A stretch of DNA of 64,000 nucleotides from Archilochus colubris (taxonomy: Eukaryota; Chordata; Aves; Apodiformes; Trochilidae): positions 3,287,676-3,351,675 of the forward strand of contig CM041104.1 of NCBI GenBank assembly GCA_023079485.1, written 5' to 3'. Of this stretch, positions 54,136-64,000 are shown piece by piece. The position numbers and the translations under genes are program-made. How positions within the stretch are numbered: the stretch's first letter is position 1; every line of letters starts with the position of its first letter. The notes under the pieces were generated by a model. That model ran no database searches. It had not been told where the DNA came from and worked only from the letters and a program-made list of their open reading frames with translations.

Positions 54136-57100
54136 CTACAAGAGAAGAAATACAGGGGGTTACAGTTATTCTAATTCAGTAAGTCATGAACTTACAGGGA
54201 AAAGCAAAACCAGCTTGTGATTCATTTCAGTTTCACAACACAACACAGCACCAATTCACCCTGTATTTTAAACAGTTGTATGGAAATACATCAACAAGGT
54301 TTCAGATGTTTTGAATTAGTATAATCTAGTGGGTAGGAACAGGAAGCTAAAATCAGTAAAACAGGAAAGTAAATCAGTAAATTTTACAGTAAATCAGTAA
54401 AACAGGAAGCTTACCCAGGAGAAACCCTGGGTAAGGAGAACAGCAAGTAAGCTTCCCATCATTCACCCTACTAAGAAAAAAAATGTAATTGTAAGGCTTT
54501 TACCTACTTCCCAAATCACAAGACCTAATTCTCTGTATTTATAGGGAGTTTCTTGTGAAACACAGCTTGATAGTATGTTTGAAATCTTCTATTAAATGAT
54601 TTTAGAGAAATCACTCACTGCAGTGCTCCTGTGTTTGATGAGATTTTGGAGGCACAGCAGGAAAGCAGAATCCCACAACTGGCTGGCAGAGAGCCTGCAT
54701 CCAACCTTCCTGCTGAGCAGAACCTCCCCAGTAGCTACAGAAATACAGGAAGCAGGAGAAGCTTCTGATGCTTTCCCATGTTTTGGGCTTTGGTGCAACT
54801 GCCAGAGACAGATTCTGTCCTATTTTTGAGGCTGTGGGGGGCATTATTGTCAGAAACAGGACCAGCAGTTACCACATGAGCTTCACAGAGAAATACCAGG
54901 GGGTTGGTTGAAAAAGAAGTCATGTCTTAACCAAAGTTAAATGGCAAAACATCATTCATGAGAACACTTTCTGATTTTTAGCAGCCAGTTTAGCAGATAA
55001 TTTAGCACTTACAGTTGCAAATCCACAGTCAACCTTGCTGATTTTCTCTATTGACTCCACTGCATCTCTTCCCAGTTCCAGGAGTGTGGGATCCCGGGTA
55101 GCACGGTACAGATACATTGCACTCTCAATCAGCTCTGCAAAAAAACCCCAAACATTTGCAGGTGTAAAGATCACCAAACCAAGTACAGAGGGAAGGCAAG
55201 GCATTTCTTGTACTGATTTCACAGCACTACTTTAAGATGAACAGGTAAGCAGCCTGGCTTGCTTTCTGTTTCCTCTGGCTCAAAGCACAGGTCCTTGCTT
55301 TTGCTAAGGATGTGCTACAAAGAAATTCAGGTTAATCAGACTGGAGGGAACAATGTTCCCCCCTCCCACAGACAGAGAGTGGGAAGGGAGTGAGAGAGAA
55401 AAGGATTAGAACTCTGATGTCAAGGGAAGAAAAGAAAGATGCTTCTAGAAAGAAGCAGAGACAAGAAATTCAACCCCCAAAATGTATCTTTTTAATCCAG
55501 TGTCAGCCTCTGAAACAGGGGTACTTAAACCACCATGAAAATGGGTACTATGGACATACTGCATTTAGGCAACATAAACACTGTTCTGTGTTTACTGCCT
55601 ACAGAAACAGGGTTTTTTGGGATGCTCTAAGTTATTTGAAAATTAACACTTAGGGAGTATTTTTGGCAGAAGCATCTGATGTGGATGTCACTTGAACACT
55701 CAGACCAGAAGGAAATGAATCCATCATTCTCATTTACAAACCAGGTGTGGTTTGGTTTTTTTTTTTGCTAGAGTTGTGAACAGCAGACCACTTCACTGCA
55801 GCATCACAGACAACATATAATTCCTCTTATGTGTTGAGCTGTACTGGTGCAGCTGGAGCTGGTTTATTTCAGGAACAAAACACAACCACAGTGCTCTACT
55901 CACACTCACTTTCACTTCCACGATTTAGAGGACACAAGCATTAACATTTTGCATGACTGCAAGACATCCCACATCAGAAAATTTAACATTTAAACATGCC
56001 AAATCCTACACTGAAAACCCAATTCATTAACACCCCCTGCTTTATACAGTAACATTATTGTTTGGTTTTTTTACAAGCATAACTTCAGAATGGCAGAAAG
56101 TAAAATGTGTGGCTTTGGCTACAGAAAACACCAGTAAAATGCAGGCAGGAAGGAAGCAGAAGTGGGGAGGAACTTTGGGAGGGCAGATATTACTAACATT
56201 TGATCTTACCACCAGAGCAAAAGCAGGAGCCCATATTCCTTTTTATTTAATTTCTGCTTACCAGGCCTGAGTGGATATCCTTCTCTCTTGTCCACAGTGT
56301 AGCCCTGGGGAATGTTGTAGAACTCAGGCAATCCACCAAACTGCTTCCAGACTGTGTAGTAGTTGAGGAAGGTCCGCATGGCATTATCTATATCCCCAAT
56401 GAGGCTCTGGGAGAGAGAAGCCAGTTAGCAAAGCAACATCTGGGTGAGGAAAAAACAACACAGGAATTTATTCAATATCACTCTTATGGTCTATAAATGG
56501 TGACAGAACTGGGTTGTTTGGTTTGAATGGTGTAAGTAATAATTAGGTATGATGCCTTAAGAACAGGTAAGGACTAAGGAGGGAGGTGTAGCTTTTCTGT
56601 TGGATCACATTCCATACACCTAAAGAGTATAAACTCTCTGATTTTTAGTTAACAGAAGGCTGGGTCTTACAGTCAACATTTCTTTCAGTCAATCACAGCA
56701 GGCAGTCTACTTCAGTGGGGATATAAAGCCTCAAACCTCTGAATGGGAAAGTACTCACACAAGTAAAGCATTTAGAAAGGGTGAAAAAAGAGGTCTGATT
56801 TTCTTTAGCCTTCTGTTTCCATCTGGATTAAGAAACCACTATCAGGAGAGTCTGCTACAGAAAAAACTTCCCCCCCATCATGCTTAATAGAAGACTTTTC
56901 TTAGAGACCACTGATAAAGTCAACATCTACAGGCTCCAACACCAGAATTCACCAGAGATCAAAACAAACCTGTAAACCAGCACTGATGAGGGTTTGTCAC
57001 TGTCATATTAAATACCAACCCAAGATAGATGAATAAAATCACCATTTGCTACTGCTAGAGCAGTTCTTACCTGTAGGCCTGGCCAGTAGGCCTCCAGGGA

Positions 57101-60100
57101 CTGAAAAACAGGCATGGACACTGTTCCTTTGTACATCTGAACCCAGAGGTACCAGTCATCAAACTTTGTGTAATTTTTGATAGCTTTGTTATATTCTGTA
57201 AGAAAACATAGATGAGTAGGTAATCCAACAAAGGAGTCTTATTTTTAAGAATGAGAGAAGCTCCTTTTTCACTTGAGTCATGTCAAAAGAATGACTTCTC
57301 AGGATGCTGTCAGACTGTTCAAAAGCATTCCTGAAGCCCTAGTTGTAACAGTTTCAAATGCACCCTGTTAGATTCTTCACCATCTTCCTCCACAGTCCCA
57401 CATGCAATGTTTTTACAAGGCTCTCCTGAGATCCTTCATACAGAAAACAAACTGCTCACCTAGAAACATAGACATCAGCTCCTTGTCCTGCAGGAGAATG
57501 GCTCCTTTGACAAGGTATTCAAAGTAGGAATCCACTCCAGCCCCAATGCCAGCATCCTGGGCCACCCACTTGGCAGTGATCACATCAATGTGGTTACCAA
57601 CCTGGAAGAAGTAAGAGGAGAACAGAGGGGGATAAAGTGGAAATAAAGCTTATCTACTAAATAATAATTTTTAAAAATCCCCATATCACACACAAGAAAC
57701 CCTTGACCTTTTTTTCAGACCATCTGCTTCACAGATTCACCATGTCCATTCCAACAAGATACATTTATCAGCATCAGAGAAGTTCAAAGTGCAGAAAATA
57801 TAACTGGAATTTTACCCTTCCCATATCAGTGCTGCACTGGCCAAAACAAAACACCACTATGCTACTGTCTGTCCAGACCCACTTCCCATCTCACAAGAGC
57901 AGAGCAGGATGAATAGGTACAGATACAGTGATGGAGGGCAAGGATGTCAAAAGCACGAGAACCTCTGTGATAATATTTAACAGATCCTTCAACCTGGGGC
58001 TCCAAAGTCTAGAAAGAGACCCACGTGGCAGAGAAGAAAATACACAACCATGACTAGCTTAGCAAAAGTGGAGAAACCCAGCTATTCAATTTCTCTCTCA
58101 AACAAGGATTAGGGGTATAAACCAAAAATAAACAGATCCCAAAGCAAACAAAAGGGACACTTCTTCATATAGTTATGATTAACCTGTTCCACTTCATACC
58201 AGCAACACTAGTTCAAAAAAGCAGCTCTAGAAATTAAATAAAGAGTGACCAGGGGATTGTGCACACAGAGGTAACATTTCTAGAACACCAAAGCTGTAGA
58301 GACTGGTAAAATCCTGGTGCACTTGCATTGCTCTTATTCTCTCCTATAGGCCACTGTCATATCAGGCAGCTGACAGACCTTTTATTTAACCTGTTACAGT
58401 TGCTGCTACAAAACCTGCAATACCCAAGAAAGACATTTGCCTCCCGACCACACTTGTTATGGAACAGAACAATGGTGTAATGTTGGGCTGCAGCACTAAG
58501 TGGAGATGTGGATGCTGCAGGTAGCAACAATGTCAAACATCTGACTCTGGCCCAGTTATTACCATGGTGGTTATTTATCCAGTTCCATTTCCTCTCTCTT
58601 TTTTTTATGCTTAGAGTTGCATGCACAAAATTATACAAAAAGCAGAGCAGCAAATTCAAAGTTCAGCCCTCACTCACCAGCCCAATATCTGAGCGGTTTT
58701 TCCACAATGCCTTCAGGGCTTTCCTGGCAACATCTTCAAACACTGGGTCACCAGTAAGGTGGCTTAAAGTGGCAAATTCCACTATAAATGTACCAATTCC
58801 AGCAGTGCAGGTGACTGGAGTCTCCCCGGGGTTCACTCCATGCAGCAAGTTCACTGTTCCATATGGCATGCCAGTTGGGGTCTGAAAAGCTGAAACAGGC
58901 TATTTTTGGTTCACTTGAGTGTTCACTGCTACATCTGACAGTGCCAAGCACACACCTCACACCTCACTTTGCAGAGCAGAAAGGCAACAAGGACTGCAGC
59001 TCTTGCAGTAACTGCAAAGAACAACATGAGGAGTAGAGGAGAGAGGGTGCCACAAGCTACACAGCCCTGGGGAGGTACTGCAGATCTTACCCAAAGCAGC
59101 AGACTGCATCTTGACTTCTTTTACAGCACAAACAGGGCAGGCAAAAATGGAATTACAGCCAGTGTGCCATCACTTAGCTTGTGGCTACTCCTGAACTCTA
59201 GCTCAGGGTGTCCCCCACACAAGGAAATAGTGCCATGCCATCAAAGCACACCCCCCAGCAGCAGCCCACAAAAAGGGGCAGATGAGGCTGGATCTTCTTG
59301 ACTTTCCAAGCTGTTGTTTCACAGCCTTTTCTTATTGCTTGTATTAAATACATTTCCCCCCACCAAGCAACACAGAAACTGATGTGCTAAGCACACACAA
59401 CCCTTGGATTGCAGACACACAGAGCTTCACAATATGCAACTTGCTTTGAGGTCAAGGAAGACTGAAGTGTTTCATGAGCCCACACACCAAGCAATGCCAC
59501 CTCCACCAGGCACATCAGTCACCTCAGGACACAAACTCCAGCAGTCCTCACCTGGCAGGAGTTTGCGAGCTGCTTCTTCTGCCATCCTCAGGAGAGGTCC
59601 AGAGCATGGCCATCCTGCTTCTACTTCAATGCCAGCCTTCTTTGAGAGCAAGTGAGCTGAGAGGAGACCACCCACCACTGCAAGGTGGACAGTAAGAATC
59701 CCATTAAAGAAAGTGGAATGAAAACTGAAGCACATTGTATTTATTTGTATTTATCCTGATGCAGGGATAGGGTTTACAGAGGAGAAAAGTGAGATGGTTT
59801 ATTGTTAATAGCCTAATCCAATATGCCACCAAAAGAATGGTTTCTTTCTTTCTGCCTTTTTGCAGTGGGAGGCAAATAGATAGCTTCCATTATTTTAGAA
59901 GCATCAGATCCTACTTGCCCTACCAAACCTGCACTGCTGTGCATGCAAATGGAGAGCTAACAGTATAATAAACATGAACCTCTACAGGAGGAATTATGCT
60001 TCATTAATACTATACTTGGGTAAATAAATTCCTTGGAGAAAAATGTCTAGGCGAGAGTAAAGAACTTCAGTGTGACTGACAGCAGCAGGGAGTTATTAGC

Positions 60101-61548
60101 CCTTTTTCACAGCCTTCTCTACTGTCACACTGTAAAAGCACACACACAGAGAAAATTACACTACTGCAAAAACTGTTTCTGCAATAACTGACAGGAGAAA
60201 CAAACAAAAAACATAACCAACAGTTTTGTTCCCTGTCAGTGTCTTGTAGTTGGATGGCACAGCAGCAGTTAGGTGTTGAGCTGGGTAAAAAACTCCCCAA
60301 ACTCTTGTGATTTTCAAGAAAAAAAAAAAGTTCAACTTTATGATGCTAAAGAAATAAATAAAGAATCTCTACTAAAAAGCACTATGTAAAAAAAAAAAAA
60401 AAAGACAGTATACTGTTTGTAGTGTTTCAGTGAAAAATACATTCATTCCAAAGCTCAAAAGCTGTCACTGAAACTGCCACGTCTACTTCTGTTTGTGTAA
60501 GGAGAGGAAGCAGAAAGGCGATGTGAAAAAACAAGAAGGAAGTGACATTTGTTTAGGATTTCTGTTTGTTTACATGTCCTGTTACAAAGTCTCTCTGACC
60601 ACTCCCTCGCATTTACCTCTGTGTTCGGTTCAGAGGCTCATACAGGAAAGAAACCCAGCATAAACACCATGAAAAAAAAATCTTACCTCGAATGTTAGTT
60701 TCAAAGACAGATGCATTGACATCAATATCAAAATCCACCCCTTCCTGCAGCACACTGACAACTCGCTGGAACTCGGACACATTTCCCAAAATCTGCAGGG
60801 GAGCAGGACAAGGGAGAGAACGAGGCTCAGAGTTCACAGAGAAAACCAAGGCACACTCCAGTGTTAATTCGACTTTTACTTTAGTATTCTGTGGCAAGCA
60901 GCAGTAAGGAAAACACCTTTCCGTTTCATTTCAAAGCAGTTTCTTCAGGGTCTTTAGCTCTGTGTCCCAGCGTCAGGATGTCTCAGGGGTGGGAGCTCTG
61001 CCCACCTGCCCCCCAGGGCCGGAGCAGAGGGAGAGGCAGCAGCTCCCCGGTCGATCAAGCACCGATTTTCCCTCACTGCCGACTACAAACCGGGTGCGAA
61101 GGGGGGGCTAAAGGCCCGGACTCACCAGCAGCGTGTCCAGAGCATCGATGAGCGTCAGGGAGAAGCTGTGAGGAGAGAAGGCAGCTGAGGGGCGCTGAGG
61201 GGGACGGGGCGCCCCGGGCCCGCTGCAGGCGAAAACGATGTCCCGTCCCGGGGAGGGTCCCTACCTCCCCCAGGTGTCCTGCCCGTCACAAGTCAGCGGT
61301 CGCAGCTCGTCGTAGGGGAAAGCGCTCTCCAGGTAATGCTCGTAGGCGTGGTAGAACATGGCGCGTACTCGCTCCCTGAGGCACAAGCACAGCCGGCTTA
61401 GGCCCGCTCAAGCCTCTCTCCGGCTCGCTCCCTCCCGACCCCGCACTCACCGATAGGAAGCGATGTCCAACCCGCGGGCGGCCGCCTCGGTACCCGCCGG
61501 CAGCCGCAGCGCCCACAGGCACAGCACAGCGCTGAGCGAGCGCAGCAT
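53644..61548 (-). CDS. EDEM2: EDEM2, ER degradation-enhancing alpha-mannosidase-like protein 2
   Basis: A GH47-family protein of the ER lumen. It starts mannose trimming of misfolded glycoproteins for ER-associated degradation. Exons (minus strand, transcript order): 61451-61548, 61265-61375, 61126-61165, 60687-60792, 59552-59677, 58678-58889, 57460-57601, 57071-57195, 56262-56406, 55013-55134, 53644-54135. All are GT-AG and in phase, encoding 572 residues against 578 in human. The start ATG at 61546-61548 gives a hydrophobic signal peptide ([19 protein letters not shown]). GH47 acidic residues are present: Glu114 in FETNIR, Asp255 in GVDSYFEYL, Glu369 in RPELIES, with Thr472 in FNTEAHP as calcium ligand. 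Sequons occur at Asn87, Asn109, within NYT of exon 8, and at Asn447. Cys552 in LLTCPSQSF matches the human cysteine reported to bond TXNDC11. There is no KDEL. The tail after about residue 500 is charged and diverged. Confidence 0.97.
54136..60686 (-). other. EDEM2 introns
   Basis: The longer introns are 54136-55012, 55135-56261, 56407-57070, 57602-58677, 58890-59551 and 59678-60686. They are AT-rich with A-runs (for example a 15-A run near 60388-60402) and no recognisable gene, RNA or intact mobile element. Confidence 0.6.
54345..54416. repeat. Short interspersed duplication (AAATCAGTAAAACAGGAA)
   Basis: Copies of A(A)ATCAGTAAA recur three times, twice followed by ACAGGAA, within an EDEM2 intron (54136-55012). 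Probably replication slippage. Confidence 0.75.
61451..61548 (-). other. EDEM2: EDEM2 exon 1 with signal peptide
   Basis: Exon 1 encodes the first 32 residues and part of Arg33. [19 protein letters not shown] is a cleavable-looking signal with a leucine-rich core, which directs the protein to the ER. The exon ends TATCG|GTGAGT and joins the exon at 61265-61375 to read [18 protein letters not shown], the conserved start of the GH47 barrel. Confidence 0.9.
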
Positions 61549-61690
61549 CGCCACGCTCCGCCGCACCGGCACCTTCCTCCCTCCTCCCCACGACCGGCAC
61601 CCAATGGGAGCGGCCGCAGTGCGCAGCGCATGCGTTTCCCGGGCCGGGCGGTACCACCGGGGAGGCGGCGGGGGGCGGTGAGGGTGTGTT
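61549..61690 (-). promoter_or_regulatory. EDEM2: EDEM2 promoter region
   Basis: A CpG-rich, TATA-less region upstream of the ATG. It has CCAAT on the + strand at 61601-61605, CCACG cores near 61552-61556 and 61588-61592, and an NRF1-like GCGCATGCG at 61626-61634. CCACG and CCAAT are the two halves of ER-stress elements, but the order and spacing here (CCACG-N8-CCAAT) are not those of the standard element CCAAT-N9-CCACG. The transcription start is not defined. Confidence 0.55.
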
Positions 61691-61738
61691 GCTGCCTCAG
61701 GGTGCAGCTGCCTCAAGGTGCAGCTGCCTCAAGGTGCA
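61691..61738. repeat. 16-bp tandem repeat, three copies
   Basis: GCTGCCTCAAGGTGCA occurs at 61691-61706 (one change), 61707-61722 and 61723-61738, about 150-190 bases upstream of the EDEM2 start codon. Each junction creates GCAGCTGC, an E-box-like CAGCTG. Confidence 0.92.
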
Positions 61739-64000
61739 GCGGGGCGCTGGGTGTGTGGGGAGCAGTTCTTAGCGCCTGGGTTTCCTTCCGCGGTGGTCAT
61801 AGCTCCTTGTTCCAAGGGCAGAAATGAACCTCCTGGGCTCTGAAGGAGTTGGCAGTGCTGGGGGTGAAGCTCTCAGACCTGAAAATCAATGTAGCAAACA
61901 CAGTGGCAGCTCTGTAGTAATGCTGAGTTCCCGGTAGTGGTGCCAGCTGCCCGGGAAAGTGTGGGAAGGGGAGGTGGTTCCTGGCACTGTTCCTGTCAAA
62001 TTCCTCTCTGGAAATAGGGCGAAGTAGCCCAGGATATTTGTGAAGCCATTGGAAAGATTCTGGCCTGTCAACCTTCCTCCTGGCAAACCACCCTCAAGCC
62101 TTTTTCTCCCTCTAATTCAAACACAATTTTATGTCAGGAAACCCTTCTTGAGGGAAGCCAGTGCCCAGGTCTGTGCCTGGCGCTGGGTGCTGGTGTCATC
62201 TTCACACACTGGAAGCACTTTAAGATCCTGGGCTGAGGATCTGATCTCCCTAGCTCAGAGCAGAGCTGGTTCTCGTTCCCTGCCAGAAGAACCGAGTCCC
62301 CCGGAGCCATCACCTCAGGGGCAGATTTCCAAGCCCCTGCTCGCCGTTGTGGTGATTTTAGGCGGTGATTTTGGCACCCTGCTTTTTAACGATGGGCAGA
62401 GCTCTCTGTACACCTGTGTCTTTACACTTTGGTGGGGGATTCACTGTGTATCCTTCCCTTTCTCCCCTGAGTGTGCCCTATGGGTGAGGAGTGAGGTGGG
62501 ACACAGACAGAAGAGGTGTGAAGCCTGTCCTGCCCATGGCCAAGGTGCAAACTGTAGTGATCAAAACTAAACCAGCTTGCTCGAGGGAGAGGAAAAGGCA
62601 CAAATAACCCAACATTTCCTCAACATTTCCTGTCATGCTGCCGTCGATGTTCTTTAAAACCCACTTAACCCCAAGGCTCCTGGCCTAGGGCTGTCCCACC
62701 AGGTGTCACTGTACACTCGTGTACGGCTCTGCTCCGTGGCAGCAACAAAACGCCGCTGAATAATTTCAGCATATTGTTCATTTGCTTCAGCTGTAATTTA
62801 GGTTTCTGGGGTCATTTATCATAAGGCTGTCTGCTTTCTTATTCGTGGCTCAAGGCTGCTGGAGTATATCTTGCTGCGTTCCTGGGAGGATCAAAGTATT
62901 GGAGCTGATTTCACTAAAAGCTGTCACAGTACATTACTGGAGCACATTTTATTAAAGTTCATTTTCCAGACTTAAATTTAACAGCGTTCTAGACCACTGT
63001 CATTTACCATAGACTGGAACAGTAATTTCACTATCAAAGACAGTTATTGAATTCTAAAAGTTGACTGAAGTATTTTTTAAACAGATACAGTATGTGAGTT
63101 GAAAGAAAAACAGGACGAGGACAAGGCAGAGCTGTGCAATGGCCCCCACAGGCTTCCAAGGGGAAGGTGGAGGAGGTTGAATCCAAGGTTGCAATATCAC
63201 AGGCACTGACTTGCAATAAAATTAATGTGGTAATTAGCCTCTGCATCCCACCAAGCATTTGTAAAAAAAAATTCATGAGAAAAAAATGTAGCTAGTGATA
63301 ACAGAGTTGAGCTGACCATCACGAAAGAACTGTCTCCTGACCTGCAAAGACCAAAACAAGGGATGAGCAGAGGATGATGTAAATGACGCTGACTTACTGC
63401 TCCAGGGGCTGATAAGCAGGAGAGCAGGTACTAGGGGAGCCAGCTGGATCTAAACTAATCTGCTTGTGAAAAAGGCATTTTGGGTCCATTTCTGAGAGCA
63501 CATCAGGCTGCTGACAACCCTGGGGTGGGTTTGGGAGCCAGACCAGGCTGTCTCCTCCCAGCTGTTTGCTGGTCTACCCCCTGACATAGCCACAGCTTTA
63601 TTGCAAGCCCTGCTGAAGCAAGGTGAGGTTGCTGTAGTCCCACCACAGAGGGGCTGGGAAAATTGGCTGTGGAGAGCTAGGTGGGAGCAGGTCCTGTTGC
63701 TGGAGGAGAACACACCATGAGAGGGCTCAGGAGAGCCCAGTCTGCTGGTGCTGAATGGCCTCTGCATGGAGGATGCACAGCAACTTGCAGGTGGGTGGTT
63801 GGCAATCAGCTGCCTGTTTCCTAATAGCCACAAATCCAGCTGGGATACAAATTATTTGAGTGAAAAGGTGTTTTTTACAGTGTGGCTGTGTCATGTAGTA
63901 GAGGAACACGAGTGTGGTGTGCACGTAACAGCATGGAAGTTACATAGGATTGGATGCAATAAATCACAGAGGATGTGGGGAGTGGTGCTTCCGAATGGAC
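61739..64000. other. Region upstream of EDEM2 with no recognised gene
   Basis: About 2.3 kb without an ORF I can place. The 176-codon open frame at 62040-62570 and the minus-strand frame at 63450-63833 have no recognisable domains. In mammals PROCR follows EDEM2; I see no exon of it here. Confidence 0.5.

Noticed and set aside
58881..58890. EDEM2 acceptor at TTTTCAG|ACC (exon end at 58881)
   Set aside because: It would break the phase with exon 5. The acceptor 8 bases upstream in the transcript, TTTCAG|CTTTTCAGACC (exon end 58889), keeps frame and restores the conserved LPAFQTPTG.
62040..62570. 176-codon open frame upstream of EDEM2
   Set aside because: No family resemblance and no supporting splice or promoter signals; treated as chance.

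Overview
The window is vertebrate nuclear DNA, almost certainly from a bird. Spliced GT-AG genes, CpG-rich promoters and CR1 retrotransposon tails (the typical avian LINE) all point that way. The gene order MYH7B - TRPC4AP - EDEM2 is the conserved block known from human 20q11. The species cannot be fixed from the sequence alone. I found no operon-like cluster, CRISPR array or other undescribed multi-gene system; this is an ordinary, well-conserved syntenic block.

Layout. Positions 1-16325 (+ strand) hold the 3' three quarters of a sarcomeric myosin heavy chain gene, MYH7B: 29 exons and 1518 codons, running from the motor domain (switch II) to the stop codon. One of its introns carries the microRNA miR-499 hairpin (2931-3010). 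A CR1 element nearly fills another intron (about 13530-14150). About 16326-17239 is a short gap between convergent genes. TRPC4AP (- strand) spans about 17240-50870, with all 19 coding exons and a 778-residue product; its first intron, about 9.5 kb, has a pair of CR1 tails. Its promoter is a CpG island with an NRF1 palindrome and a ZNF143-type motif. EDEM2 (- strand) spans about 52350-61600, with all 11 exons and a 572-residue product. From about 61750 to 64000 I recognise no gene.

What the genes do. MYH7B is a slow/cardiac-type sarcomeric myosin, and its intronic miR-499 is known to reinforce the slow-muscle programme. TRPC4AP (TRUSS) is a substrate receptor for CUL4-DDB1 ubiquitin ligases. 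EDEM2 is an ER mannosidase-family protein that starts mannose trimming in ER-associated degradation. TRPC4AP and EDEM2 both act in protein turnover but in different compartments, and their adjacency looks like old synteny rather than a functional unit.

Exon boundaries were set by hand, from GT-AG sites, reading-phase continuity across every junction, and remembered protein families. Every exon junction in the three genes keeps frame. No alignment or database search was run. UTR ends, promoters and repeat edges are approximate.
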